DNA of 64,000 nt from Portunus trituberculatus (GCF_017591435.1 NC_059283.1:11630945-11694944); one strand, 5' to 3'. Counted from the first letter of the stretch, positions 21,655 to 35,891 are shown. A program made the numbers and translations. Notes: generated by a model not told the origin, from the sequence alone.

Positions 21655-23265
21655 TTTACTTGTGTTCAAACCAAATATCTCACTTTTATCCCCTTTAATA
21701 TCATTCTCTCTCTTGTTGATATGTGTTACTGTACTCGCTAAACTTACATAACCAAACATTCTTTTCCAGCATCCCTCCTTGCACTCATATCCGTTACTGC
21801 AGTGAGAGCATCCAAACCTAATATCACTTTCTTTTCCCCTTTTACTGGTTAATATATGATCCAATACTCTCTAAAGCTACATAAAGCAGCCACTTCTTTC
21901 TTTAGTATCTCTCCTTGCGCTCATATACATTACTAGAGACTGTATCTAAAGCCGATATCTCTTCCTTTTTTCCCCTTTTCCTGGCTGATATGTGTTCTTA
22001 TACTCTCTAAAGCTACATAAATGAGCCATTTCTTTCTTTAATATCTCTCCAAAAGCCAATATCTCTTCCTTTTTTCCTCTTTTACTGGTTAAAATGTGTT
22101 CCTATATATTCTAAACCTACATAAAGGAACCACTTCTTTTTAGCATCTCTCCTTGCACTCATATACATTACTGCAGTGAGTGCTTTTTCTCTTTTACTGG
22201 TTAATACGTGTTCCTATACTCTTTAAACTTACATACCCAAACCTTCTTTTACCTACCTTGCACTTATTATATACATTACTGCAGTGAGTGTATCCAAATT
22301 TAATATCACTTTCTTTTTTCTCTTTTACTATCATACTTTCTGCTACAGTGTGTCTACTCTAAAGGGCTCCTGGGTCTCGGTTTCAGTGGTGTCCTAAGGA
22401 ATTTGTGGTTTTGAGATCTTGAGAAAAACCGTGACCTATCCTTGTAATAAGTGCGTTGATTAACATAACCCAAGTATTATTCACATCATATCAATTACGC
22501 TATCAATAAATACAATATGTTTTAAATCCAGCAGACAGTTTAGAAGTAAATAGACTATAGTTAATAAATGTTCCTATACTCTCTAAACTTACATAGCTAA
22601 ACTTTCTTTTCCGGTATCTCTCTTTCCAGTCATTATGTGCATTACTGCAGTGAGTGAATAAAAACTAAAGTATTTCCCTTTAATCCCTTCTAATGCATAC
22701 TCTCTGCTAGTTAATATAATTTATGTCTCTACACTCTCTAAACTTACATAGCCATCATTCTTTTCCAGTATCTCTTCTTCCAGTCATTATATACATTACT
22801 GCAGTGAGTGATGCAAAACTAATGTATCTCCTTCTAATCCGTTTTAATACATATTTTCTGATAGTTAATATAGTTTATGTCTCTACACTCTCTAAACATA
22901 CATAGCCAAGCATTATTTTCTAATATCTCTTCTTGCATTCATTATATACATTACTGCAGTGAGTGATGCAAAACTAATATATCTCGTTTTAATCCCTTTA
23001 AATATATACTTTCTGTTTGTTAACATATATTTCTGCACTCTCTAAATTTACATACCCATTATTATTTTCCAGTATCTCTCCTTGTAATCATTATATACAT
23101 TACTGCAGTAAGTGATGCAAAACCAATATAACTCAATTTTTATCCATTTTAAAACATACTTTCTGTTTGTTAATATATTTCTACACTCTCTAAACTTTCA
23201 TAGCCATATTAATTTACAGTATCTCTCCTTGCAATCATTATATACATTACTGCAGTGAGTGTTTA
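21655..23265. repeat. Satellite S2, period about 147-155 bp, roughly ten units
   Basis: CATTACTGCAGTGAGTG recurs at 22640, 22794, 22949, 23098 and 23245 (periods 154, 155, 149, 147), with more diverged units from about 21660. Other shared blocks are CTCTCTAAACTTACATAGCC, TTTTCCAGTATCTCTCCTTG and a TAATACATACTTTCTG-like end. The 5' part (to 22330) is shorter-period and more diverged. A non-satellite segment (about 22340-22555) splits the array. Confidence 0.93.
22340..22555. other. Non-satellite segment inside S2
   Basis: About 215 bp with no match to the S2 unit. The satellite resumes with GTTAATAAATGTTCC. It may be an insertion; I see no clear terminal repeats. Confidence 0.5.
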
Positions 23266-23413
23266 GTGTCTGTCAAGCAACCTAGTGATTGTTCTCCCCT
23301 CATTGTGATTCAGGACATGCCACGCTCACTCAGTCCAGCATGACGCGTTAATATCGTCAAGGGGAGGGAAGGAAAAGGATCACTGTTATTGTCTTATCAT
23401 GGGAGTGTTGTAT

Positions 23414-23415
<2 letters not shown>
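23266..23415. other. Low-copy spacer
   Basis: Unique sequence; nothing recognised. Confidence 0.4.
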
Positions 23416-24550
<1,135 letters not shown>

Positions 24551-24565
24551 TTAGGTTAGGTTAGG
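24551..24565 (+). repeat. Interstitial TTAGG array, three units
   Basis: Three perfect consecutive TTAGG pentamers. TTAGG is the ancestral arthropod telomere repeat. Shorter related runs occur near 10993-11005 and 26885-26910. Confidence 0.7.
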
Positions 24566-24694
24566 TTTATTACTCTCTTATTCTAGGTTCTCCTGTTTTT
24601 TCCTAGTATTTACCTTCACTCTTATTGTTAGTAGCGCTGCAGTGTTGGTCATGAAGTGCTTAGATTGATGTTGAGGTTGTCAGGGAAATATATA

Positions 24695-24902
24695 TGTAAC
24701 TATCTATTTATCTATCTATCTATTTATATTCATCTGTCTGTTTATATTCATCTACCTGTCTATTTGTCTATCTATCTGTCTATCTATTTCTCTATTTATT
24801 TATATATCAGTATATTCATCTATTTCTCTATTCATCTGTCTATCTATCAATCTATCTAGCGGTCTATCTATCTATCCATCTGTTTATTTATCTATCTATC
24901 TA
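24695..24902. repeat. Degenerate (CTAT)n / (CTGT)n tract
   Basis: A run of about 200 bp of TCTATCTATT/TCTGTCTAT tetramers with ATTCATCTAT interruptions. Confidence 0.93.
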
Positions 24903-25532
24903 CAAAGGCTGGTGTGCATAATAAAATCACTGGATAATAAATGAAAACTGTGCCAGACTACACCAGCAACGAGTGAGGAAGCAAAGAGAGACCAAAAGAC
25001 ACCACATTCACACGCCACCAGAACAAAACAGGGCCGAGAAACAATAGGGGATAATTAAATGACAAATACTAACACCATTCTTCAATCATTTTCCTTTTTA
25101 CGTAGCTGTATTCTCCAGTCAGATGTTTGTCCTCGCAGTTCTATCCTGATGCTAATGCCGTTGTTGTTTTCCGGGTGTTTAATTGGCTTTTGTTTCGCTT
25201 ATGCTGGTGATCTGTAGCGTTGTGTAATGACAGAGAAGCTTTTCCCTTTAAAAGACAGACAAAATGATTAGTCTCGTTTTCATGACCCCGTTCTCCTTTT
25301 CTTTTCTTTTTGATTTCTTAGTTTTCGTGTTGTTTTCGTCTTCTCTTAGTGAATCTTGAGAGGGAATCCTTGTATACATCGTTTTATTATTAGTTTTCTT
25401 TCGTATAAGTGTGTTTTTTTTCACAATATAATGACAAGGCGGTTATTGTGATTTTCTATGCAAATTTAGGGATATTTTGCGTCTTTTATGTGAACTTAGG
25501 TTGTGTGTTTAAATTACTAGAAATCTGAAGCT

Positions 25533-25537
<5 letters not shown>
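24903..25537. other. Low-copy spacer, about 635 bp
   Basis: One of the longer repeat-free stretches. No open frame of note, no splice-like structure that I can defend. Confidence 0.45.
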
Positions 25538-25573
<36 letters not shown>

Positions 25574-25892
25574 CTATTTTTAGTGGCAATTATTTTTATC
25601 AACCTCTAAAAATCTTCCACAGAACAAAGCCACTCCCACTCACCTCCACTCACCTTTGTCACCTGAGCGCCTCCCATTGTCACGGTATGGGAGTCAGGCG
25701 GCGTGAGGGAAGACACCACCATCCCACGCTGCCTTGGTGTTTTGGCTAGCGAAGGGTAGTTTGGGGTGTCTGACAGTGGATGGATCAGAATAGGTGCTAG
25801 TTCTCAATTAACTGTTTGTGATGTATGGAATTGGCGAGTTTGTTTACTTGAGAGAAAGTTATGAAAGAGAATAATAGAGGTTCATGTTGATG

Positions 25893-25959
<67 letters not shown>
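25538..25959. repeat. (GA)n 25538-25569 and (CA)n 25895-25959
   Basis: The spacer (25600-25890) is unique and moderately GC-rich. The CA tract ends in three AAGCAC units. Confidence 0.93.
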
Positions 25960-25960
<1 letters not shown>

Positions 25961-26099
25961 GCACAAGCACAAGCACAGTATAGAATGAAGTCTTATTGCC
26001 TTATTTCATGCATTCTTCGTTGAAAGATTTCTATATTGGCTTTCACAACTTGTAGACCCAAAAAACAGAAGTTGCAACACTACCAGCGATATCTGTTGA

Positions 26100-26117
26100 C
26101 ACCACCACCACCACCAT

Positions 26118-26169
<52 letters not shown>
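26100..26169. repeat. (ACC)n-(ACT)n tract
   Basis: ACC for about 15 bp, then ACT for about 50 bp. Confidence 0.95.
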
Positions 26170-26491
26170 GTTACTATTGCTTGCTTGTTTGTGTGTGAGG
26201 TAGGTGGAAGGATAAATATCTTTGTTATTGTTGCTGCTGCTGTTGTTGCTGTCACGTGGCGTGTTACCTTAAAAGGAGCCCTACTTTTCTCCTGTTCAAC
26301 ACTCCAATCCGTTGTTTGCTTCAGTTGTACATAGCCAGGTGTGGACCAGTGGACTTGTCGATAGCTTCTCTTCCTGTGTAGTTCTATGTATACCACACCG
26401 GTAAGCTTGGCGGAATGAAAAACGAAACAGACAAACATCAATTGCATACCATATCAATCACCATCACTTAATCGGATAGAGGAACCGATGC
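26170..26491. other. Low-copy spacer
   Basis: Unique sequence with a short GTT/GCT run at 26222-26252. Confidence 0.4.
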
Positions 26492-26949
<458 letters not shown>

Positions 26950-27172
26950 TTTTTTTTTTTTACCTATACTATGTTGGCTTTTCACGGGAATTTATTAGCT
27001 AAAGGGGATACTTTTTGGGGTACTTCCTATCTCAAAGCCCACCCGCTAGGAAACCGTTGCCTTGAAAGAGGAAACCCAATCTACATTCGGACTGTGGACA
27101 GCATTCGAACCAGTGCGCTTGGAGACCCCTCGGACCACAAAGCACGCATGGTTCCACTGTACCAAGGCGGCC
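26950..27172 (-). mobile_element. SINE-A copy 3
   Basis: Full-length reverse-oriented SINE-A with 3' poly-A (seen as T11 at 26951-26961), body, diverged box B (ATTCGAACCAG on plus strand) and head ending ACCAAGGCGGCC. It abuts a two-unit 149-bp repeat. Confidence 0.9.
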
Positions 27173-27465
27173 CCGATGTAGAATGTAAACGATTAGTAGA
27201 TAAATAAGTAAACGTAGATAGATAAATAGAGAAATAAAAGATAAGATAAACTAATTGATACATGAAAATTAATGCTTTTAATTATATACTTGCTGAGTAG
27301 AATACAATACTGGTGAACAAGTTGATGTAGGAAGAAAACAATTAGTAGATAAATAAGTATATGTAGATAGATAAATGGAAAAAAACAAGAGAAAAGATAA
27401 ACTACTTGACAGATGAAAATTAATGCTTTTGATTTTATACTAGCTGAGTAGAATACAATATTACG
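27173..27465. repeat. Two-unit tandem repeat, period 149 bp
   Basis: ATTAGTAGATAAATAAGTA recurs at 27192 and 27341. Both units also share GATGAAAATTAATGCTTTT-like and GCTGAGTAGAATACAATA blocks. Confidence 0.92.
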
Positions 27466-27728
27466 GTAATGAATTAAGGAAAATCATACTACTATTAACA
27501 GTGAAAGAGTTAAAGTAATTTTCTACTGTAGCGATTATATATTCCTGGCTTGAATCACGCACACACGCACATTTATACCAGTAGCAGCAGTAGTGTAGTG
27601 TATTGACAAAAAAAAAGTAGTAAATAAAAAGTAAACGGACATGCAAATATATCTGGTTTATTGCCCTAATTGATAAAAAAAAGTTTTGGTCAGAGTAATA
27701 GCTAGACACAAACCAAGCATTAGGAAAT

Positions 27729-27729
<1 letters not shown>
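27466..27729. other. Low-copy AT-rich spacer
   Basis: Unique; nothing recognised. Confidence 0.4.
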
Positions 27730-28244
<515 letters not shown>

Positions 28245-29080
28245 AAAATGTTTGTGTTTTGTATTTTTTTTCCTGTTTTGTATTTTTTTTTTTCATTCTT
28301 TTACTGTTCGTTTTTTCCTGTTTTTTTTTCTCTTGTTCTCTTTGTTTTGTTTTTTTTTTTTGTCATTTTTCATTGTTTTTTTTACTTTTTTATTAGTTTA
28401 TTTTATTGTTAATTTTTCGATTCTGATTTTTTTTCTCTTTTGTGTTTGTTATTCTTTTTTTCGTTTTTTTTCTTGTTCGTTTTTTTTTTATTTATTTTTT
28501 TTTGTCATCACTTTTCGTCCGATTTTTAATTTTTTATTAGTTTATTTTATTTTATATTTTCGATTGTGTGATTTTTTTTCTCGTTTGGTTTTGTTTTCGT
28601 CTTTTTTCGTTTTTTTCTTGTTCGTTATCCCGCTTTTTTCTTTTTACCTTCGTAGCTTCTTACTGTTTTTTATTTGTTATTTTTCTTATGTTTTTTATGG
28701 TCTGTTTTCTTTTTTCCTCTTCAGTGCCTTTATTATCGTCTTTGTTTTTTTTCTTATTTGTAATCTTTTCTTTTTTTTCCTCTTTTCTGTGTCTTCTGTT
28801 ATCACCTTTTATCTTGATTTACTTTTTTTATTTTCCTTTTCTTTGTTCTCTCTTGTGTTCTGTTATCATCTTTTTCTGTGCTTTTCTCGTTTATTTGCTT
28901 TTTATTTTGTTCTCTCTTCTGATTTTTGTTATCACCTTTATTCGTTCTTCTCTTGTTTTTTTTTTTTTTTTTTTCATTTTATGGTTTCGTTTATCTTTTT
29001 TTGTTTTTTTTTAATCCGTTTTCATTATATCTTTTAATTTCCTTTTATTTCGTTTCCTATCGCATTGTTCTATTTTTACG
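28245..29080. repeat. Degenerate T-rich repeat block
   Basis: More than 800 bp of T-runs broken by G and C. Blocks such as TTTTTATTAGTTTATTTTA (28385 and 28535) and TTCTTGTTCG (28468 and 28615) recur about 150 bp apart. Its 304-residue frame is compositional. Confidence 0.65.
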
Positions 29081-29484
29081 TCATTTATTCAGCGATTCAT
29101 GTCTCCGTTTCTCTGTCCACTAATAGATTATCTTTATCTTCATAATAGTTCATAATTCCTTCTTTATCAGATTTTATTGCTCCTCATTCATCTGATATTC
29201 ATCTATTCATTGTTTTTCCTCCCTGTTCCTTCAAATGTAACGCTTTTTGTCACAATTCTTCACCACTGTCTCCGGAGTAAGTCTATTGCATTGTGGACAG
29301 AAACTCGGAGTATTTTCAGAACCATTCGCTCGCCAAACTGCATTCCTCTTCCTCTGTCAATTTGTAACTTTATCTCATCAAATTATAGCTGAAAATAGCG
29401 CTCCAGGAGAGACTTTTCCATCTAAGAGTGTGACAGTTGTCCTCCAGATCGTCTGTTTTTACTTTGTTTGCGAGTGCTTAACGA

Positions 29485-29486
<2 letters not shown>
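29081..29486. other. Low-copy spacer
   Basis: Unique sequence; two overlapping frames of 71-80 residues are short and have no recognised homology. Confidence 0.4.
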
Positions 29487-29539
<53 letters not shown>

Positions 29540-29597
29540 TGACAGATAAATGACAAAAAATAGGTAAAAAAGAAAGAAATACACTGACGAAAACCAT

Positions 29598-29654
<57 letters not shown>

Positions 29655-29755
29655 GAGAGAGACAGAGACAGACAGACAGACAGAAACAGACAGACAGACA
29701 GACACAGACAGACAGAAACAGACAGACAGACAGACACAGACAGACAGAGACACAG
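29487..29755. repeat. Two (GA)n tracts and an (ACAG)n tract
   Basis: GA at 29487-29537 and 29600-29646, then ACAG/ACAGAC tetramers to 29755. Confidence 0.96.
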
Positions 29756-30085
29756 AAATACAAAAAATCAACAACATAGCTAGCTAAATTAAATAATGAA
29801 TCTCTAAGGACGAATTAAACTGCCACTACCGGAAGAGACACTGTGAACTGAGGGCTGTTTGTCTCCTGTCCTCCTTTAAACCAACACGGAGGTCAGATCA
29901 GTTTTTCAGGCTCAGTGACTCGCGAGACACACATCACTCAGAGCAGGTCACGGAACCACTGGGGGAATGGGAGTGTGTTTTAGCCTCTTGTTTACCTTTT
30001 CAGTGAGCGTGAGATTACCTGTGATTGTTACCTGGTGACGAGGGGCGTGTGGAGTGCTATTCTCTTTGTCATTATCGGAATCGTC
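29756..30085. other. Low-copy spacer
   Basis: Unique sequence of mixed composition. Confidence 0.4.
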
Positions 30086-30151
30086 ATTACCACCACCACC
30101 ACTACCACTACCACTACTACCACCACTACCATCACCATTATCCGTTGTGAT

Positions 30152-30196
<45 letters not shown>
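30086..30196. repeat. (ACC/ACT)n and (GA)n
   Basis: ACC/ACT at 30088-30132 and GA at 30152-30196. Confidence 0.95.
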
Positions 30197-30201
<5 letters not shown>

Positions 30202-30320
30202 CTTTGGGTTTTATTTCATGTCGGTTCATTTGATTTTTTTTTCTATTTTCTCTTTATCGATCTCGTTTTCACACCTCTATATTTCTTCTTTTTATTTGTT
30301 CTTTTCTATTCCTATCAGCT

Positions 30321-30530
30321 TTTTTTTATGTAACACGGGAAAGCTGGCCAAGGGCATACAAAAAAAAAAAAAAAAACCCAGTAAGTTGTCAGTTCCTTTG
30401 CAGGTCCGAGAGAGTTAGCCAAAATAAAGAGATAAATGTCTTGAAACCTCCCTCTTAAATGAAGTCAAGACATAGAAAGTTGGAAATACAGAACCAGGCA
30501 GAGAATTCCAAAGTTTACCACCTTAACGTG
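30321..30530 (-). mobile_element. LINE-D 3' end, copy 3 (best preserved)
   Basis: The minus strand reads GKLWNSLPGSVFPTFYVLTS, continuing FKREVSRHLSLFWLTLSD, then a stop after the next few residues, then CPWPAFPCYIKK. The WNSLP...SFKR motif is typical of the reverse-transcriptase C-terminus of arthropod non-LTR retrotransposons. The tail is ACATAAAAAAA. Only the last 60-70 codons remain. Confidence 0.82.
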
Positions 30531-30589
30531 TACAATATTCCACGTCTCTTCACTTCTCTTCATTTACTTTTCTATCATTTTCTTTTCTA

Positions 30590-30843
30590 ATGTCAATATT
30601 TTAACATGCCATCTTTGCTGCTTTCAACGTTTTTCATGGGCGCTTTATGACCATGATGTTGTGGCGCTGTAAAATCAAATCACTCAATTATTCACTGTCT
30701 TTTTCTTTTCTTTTCTTTTCCTTTTGTTTTTGATAGTGATATTTTTAACATGCTATTTCTACTCCTTTCATCGTTTTTCATAGGCGCTTTATGACCATGA
30801 TGCTGTGGCGCGGTGAAGTTAAATCAACCAATTATTAACTTTT
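30590..30843. repeat. Two-unit repeat, period about 144 bp
   Basis: TTAACATGC...CATGGGCGCTTTATGACCATGATGTTGTGGCGC is present at 30601 and, with changes, at 30745; both units end in an AAATCAA(T/C)CAATTATT-like tail. It resembles the 3' tail of a LINE-type repeat, which is inference. Confidence 0.75.
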
Positions 30844-31320
30844 TTTCTTCTTTTCTCTCCTCACGTTTGTCCACTTCACCTGAACACATCAGTACTTTCA
30901 TCCACTTCACCAGCTCACCCATATACACCCATCTACTTTATCCACATTCATTCTTATCCCTTCATTTCCATTTCCATATATCCACATTTCCATCCACCCA
31001 ACTCACTATTTATACTTCTTCATTTTCAACTTAAAATACCCACAATTTTCATCCACTTCAAATCTATACCACCAGGCTTTCCTTCCCTGCATCCCCCTCC
31101 ACATATCTCCACATCCTAATCCAGCCCCATGTATTTCCTCCACTCTTCATCCTCATCACTCACACCTAATCCTTACCTTACATCTTCTGTATAGTCTATC
31201 ACTCCACATCCTAATTTACACATCTACACCATCCACACTTCCACATCCACCTCACATCTCTCTCCACATTCACCTCTCAATTTTAATTACCTACACACCA
31301 CACAGGACATGAAAAATGGG
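30844..31320. repeat. Degenerate CATCCAC/TCCACTTC-rich tract
   Basis: C/A/T-rich sequence with many CATCCAC, CCACATC and CCACTTCA words but no fixed period. Confidence 0.5.
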
Positions 31321-31591
31321 GGAAAAAAAACTACGTGATTTGGTTCTAATTTCACGGTGGAATAGGTGAGTGAGTTTCTTAATCTGCTAATAGACTCGCC
31401 CGTCCCGTCCCGTCCCTCCCTCGTCCTCACCGTCATTGCCCTCTTTATCATCGCCATTGTTATCTGTGCCGGGAATTGCGTTTGTCGTCGTTAAGTCTCC
31501 AGCAGTGAAAATTGAAGGTAAATATGGGACTGTGTGGAAATTGAGTGTGTGTGTCATCTGATTTCCGTTTCTTGTTGTTCTTTTTTTGTCG

Positions 31592-31592
<1 letters not shown>
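31321..31592. other. Low-copy spacer
   Basis: Includes a short (CCCGT)n run at 31398-31414; otherwise unique. Confidence 0.4.
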
Positions 31593-31655
<63 letters not shown>

Positions 31656-31895
31656 AAAGAAAGAATAAGCAGAAGAGTACAAAAGAAGAAAATGAGAAAA
31701 AAAACAATAAGGAAAAGAAGGAGGAGGAGGAGGAGGAGGAGGAAAAGGAGAAGGAGGAGCAGAAGGAGGAGAAGAAGGAGGAACAGGAGGAGGAGGAAGA
31801 GGAGGAGGGGGAGGGGCAGGAGAAGGAGGAGGACAAGGAGAAAGAGGAGCAGAAGGAGGAGGAGGAAGAGGAAAAGGAGGAGGAGGAAGGAATCT
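31593..31895. repeat. (GT)n and GGA-rich tract
   Basis: GT at 31593-31654 and imperfect GGA/GAA at 31720-31892. The Glu/Lys and Pro/Leu frames on both strands are repeat translations. Confidence 0.95.
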
Positions 31896-32004
31896 GATTG
31901 CGTGCCGGAGGAGTTGTCTAGTAATTGAATTAAAATCCAATAGCCATCACCCAATTTGACAAGCAATCCTTCCTGTAATATGCTAACCTTCATCTTTAAC
32001 TCCT

Positions 32005-32007
<3 letters not shown>

Positions 32008-32085
<78 letters not shown>
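32008..32085. repeat. (CT)n microsatellite, 78 bp
   Basis: Uninterrupted CT run. Confidence 0.98.
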
Positions 32086-32088
<3 letters not shown>

Positions 32089-32400
32089 ATTTTTACGTTC
32101 GTAGGAGTAGTTCGCTAATGACGCTAATTACTAGAGTTGTGGTTTGAAAATAATCACGTTTTATTTAATGAGAAAACAGGGCAATTATTATTTTTTTTTT
32201 GACTTAATTGAATTTTTCGTGAAGGGACGCTGACATCCACGGTGTAATTATACGTTCATTATGTGGCCAGCTTCCATTACATTCCCTCCGTCATTGAGAC
32301 ACACGAATGGCATCGATAAGTAAGTCAGACAAGAGGTTGATTTTGGTTTGTATTATTGGGATGGAGGTGGTCAAGGGGTGTATGGGAGAGATGGTGGTGA
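32086..32400. other. Low-copy spacer
   Basis: Unique AT-rich sequence; nothing recognised. Confidence 0.4.
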
Positions 32401-32402
32401 TG

Positions 32403-32484
<82 letters not shown>

Positions 32485-32557
32485 CACTACCACCACCACC
32501 AAAACGACAATATCACATCAATAAAGAGAGTAGACATGAATGAACAAAACCCGAAGC

Positions 32558-32599
<42 letters not shown>

Positions 32600-32600
32600 C
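32401..32600. repeat. (ACT)n-(ACC)n and (CAA)n tracts
   Basis: ACT at 32401-32485 grading into ACC to about 32500; CAA at 32556-32599. Confidence 0.96.
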
Positions 32601-33300
<700 letters not shown>

Positions 33301-33301
<1 letters not shown>

Positions 33302-33667
33302 CGATATCCAATAAAAGTGTAATGTTTTTAATCATTCCAGACCATATGCCGCAATAAGCCGTGCGGGGCGGGCAGTGGCGAGTGGGTAACGTGGCAGTGG
33401 TACACACAGGTGGTACACACAGGTGGTACACACAGACCAGGCGCGGTGCAGCTTTTTTTCCGTTGCGTGTTGAGTGTACCAATCAACCACATGTTGCCAG
33501 ATACCTTGCCTCTGATTGTGACTTCGGTCAAGTGGAACAGCTGGGACTGGGCCGGCTGGGGCTTCAAGAGGCACCACCTGGCGACTCCGACACAGGCTGA
33601 GATGAACCGCCAGTGCCCTAGTGATGACAGTGCGCTATATAGACACCGCTGGGGGTATAAGCCTTAC

Positions 33668-33669
<2 letters not shown>
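33301..33669. other. GC-richer unique segment with a short codon-like stretch
   Basis: A 13-bp unit (GGTGGTACACACA) is repeated three times at 33396-33436. Frame 33410-33730 holds a Trp-rich stretch, VKWNSWDWAGWGFKRHHLAT, with G or C at almost every third position, before running into RERE repeat. I recognise no family. A TATATAG element lies at about 33636. It is probably non-coding. Confidence 0.3.

Positions 33670-33727
<58 letters not shown>
33670..33727. repeat. (GA)n microsatellite
   Basis: Uninterrupted GA run. Confidence 0.98.
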
Positions 33728-33730
<3 letters not shown>

Positions 33731-34680
33731 GGGTCAGAACAGTATAGACATTGGGTATATTGCTGCTGTTTAATAGGGGACGTGTTATAAAAGCTGCGAA
33801 AATAAGAAATACGAGGATTAAAACATTGTTAATACTACGTTATAATAAGTCATGAATTACATTAAGGAAAGAAATATGAGGATTAAATGAGTAAAAGCAT
33901 GTATAATACTACTGCTTTCTTATAGATTTGCAATAGAAGCTGGAAAAAGGAGAAAAAAGAGGATTAAAACATTGGTAATATTGATACTATTGCGTTATAA
34001 GTCATAAATTATATAAAGGAAATAAATGAGAATATTAATACAGTAAAAACATAAATATTGCTACACTACTGCCGGTTTACAGAAGGCGTGTTATGAAAGC
34101 TGCAAAAAAGAAAATATGAGGATTAAAACAGCACAAACATTGGTAATACTAAAACTGCTACATTATCATATCATAAATAGCATAAAGGGAGGAAATATGA
34201 GGCTAGACAAGTACAAAATTTGAAAGTACCGCTTCATTGTATAAGAGACATCATAAAGGCAACAAAAGAAAGAAACACAAGGCTTAGAACTCTACATAGA
34301 TACTACAGAAAAAGAAATATAGAGTCTAGAAACAGTATAGGGATTGCTGATACTTATAAATGTCACAAGTTATGGTGCCGCCGTGGTACAGTGGAACCAT
34401 GCGCTCTTTGGGGTCCGAGGGGTCTCCAAGCGCACGGGTTCGAATCCTGTCCACGGTCCAAGTGTAGGTTGGGCTTCCTCACTGGGGCAACGGTTTCCTA
34501 GCGGGTGGGCTTTGAAATAGGAGGTACCCAAAAAAGTATTCCCTTAAACCGATTAATTCCCGTGAAAAGCCCACATGGTATAAATAAAAAAATAAAAAAA
34601 AGTGTTACTAAGGGAATAGATAAGGATTATAGCAGTACACCCATTGCGAAAACTAACAATACTACCTTATAAACTACATT
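33728..34680. repeat. Satellite S3, degenerate, period about 70-80 bp
   Basis: The units share AAAGCTGCAAAAA, AAATATGAGGATTAAAACA, CATTGGTAATACTA and a CATAAAT..CATAAAGGA block, roughly eight copies. The array resumes after the SINE-A at 34377-34601 with GATAAGGATTATAGCAGTAC and ACTAACAATACTACC. Confidence 0.75.
34377..34601 (+). mobile_element. SINE-A copy 4 (well preserved)
   Basis: GCCGCCGTGGTACAGTGGAA head, box B GGTTCGAATCC, closing CCACGGTCC, body and a TATAAATAAAAAAATAAAAA tail. The 7-bp acceptor-like stem (GCCGTGG with CCACGGT) is intact. It lies in satellite S3. Confidence 0.93.
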
Positions 34681-34685
34681 CTTAA

Positions 34686-34893
34686 ACGTTCCTGGACCCT
34701 GTCTACTGTATTATGTATGGACTTCACTCATTAGCGAGGTTTTAAAGTGCGGTTTTATCATGTTACTAATCATATAGCAAATCCTTATAACGTACCTGGA
34801 CCTGTCTACTGTATTTTGTATGGACTTCATTCATTAGCGAGGTTTTAAAGTGCGGTTTCAACATGTTACTAATGATATGTCAAATATTCTGGA
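34686..34893. repeat. Direct duplication, period 104 bp
   Basis: Two units starting at 34686 and 34790 share ATGGACTTCA(C/T)TCATTAGCG and GGTTTTAAAGTGCGGTTT blocks. Confidence 0.92.
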
Positions 34894-35683
34894 CTATCAT
34901 TGAAAGGAAACACCATGAGAACACCATTAATTATATCTATGGCCTTCAAAAACAGCTCCAGTGAGACTCTGAAGTGTTTGAAGCTAAAGATTTGAGTCGT
35001 GTAGGGAAACAAAGAAACAATACTGAGGCTTTCCAGGGCCTCACACACCAATGTTTTTCAGCCCCGGTTTCTTACTAAAGGTTTTCCTAAAGAGCACATA
35101 GACGATTACTTGCCTTTTCATGGTCGTATTTTCAGGTTGATGGTGCGGAATTCTTGAGAAACTATCCATCCGTTCATTAAAACTTCCCTGAAAACCCAAT
35201 GACTTCCACTGAAGGCTGAAGTCAAGAGAAGATGAAGAAGTGTTTAAGATTGCAAGATTGCAGACGTTCATTGTGTATTCCGTGGTCTTGAATACGTGTG
35301 GTGAACCGAATACGAAAGTTGATGACGGAAAAACAAAGAAAAAAGGAAAAAAAAAACAACAGCTTAACGAACAAAAGAACGAAAAAAAGACAAAAAATAC
35401 ACAAAAGATAATAAAAAAGTTAATTACTTTCTCTCTCCTTTACAATATAGAGGATAATGACTGAAATTTCCAATGTATTTCTTCTCCTTGCCATCGATCA
35501 GTATTTGATGCTCAATTCAGGTAACGCAGAATAGTGACTGTTTCTGCAACGTAAAGAATGTGGACTGTATAGAAAAGGAGGTAAAAGTTGGTCTAGATAT
35601 CAGTTTGTTCAATTGTCTGCTGGAATGCCATAACTTCATGTTCGCGTTCCGGTTCTCTCGTGTTTCTTTTTTTCTTCCTAATT
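34894..35683. other. Low-copy stretch, about 790 bp
   Basis: One of the longest stretches without microsatellites. Short frames (60-76 residues) have no recognised homology. No splice structure that I can defend. Confidence 0.45.
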
Positions 35684-35891
35684 CCTTCAGTACTGGGACT
35701 CATTTTTACCTTGAGATTTGTGTACGAATAGACCATTTTATTTACACTAGAAAGGGTCATTGGAGGTTAGGTAATTAATGACTACAGTTTTCACTATTTT
35801 GATCCCACACATGAGAATCTAAAGGTGTATAAAATCACCAGATACTAACCAAAATTAATATGGCAACGCGTCATCGTACTTCAAGGGTTAA
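35684..35891 (-). mobile_element. MITE-1 copy 1
   Basis: About 208 bp, reverse orientation. Ends: CCTTCAGTACTGGGAC at the left, and the reverse complement of the right end begins CCTTGAAGTACGATGAC; these are imperfect terminal inverted repeats. Internal blocks GGTGATTTTATACA and AAAATGGTC match copies at 38056 and 41857 when reversed. No coding capacity, as expected of a non-autonomous DNA element. Confidence 0.8.
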
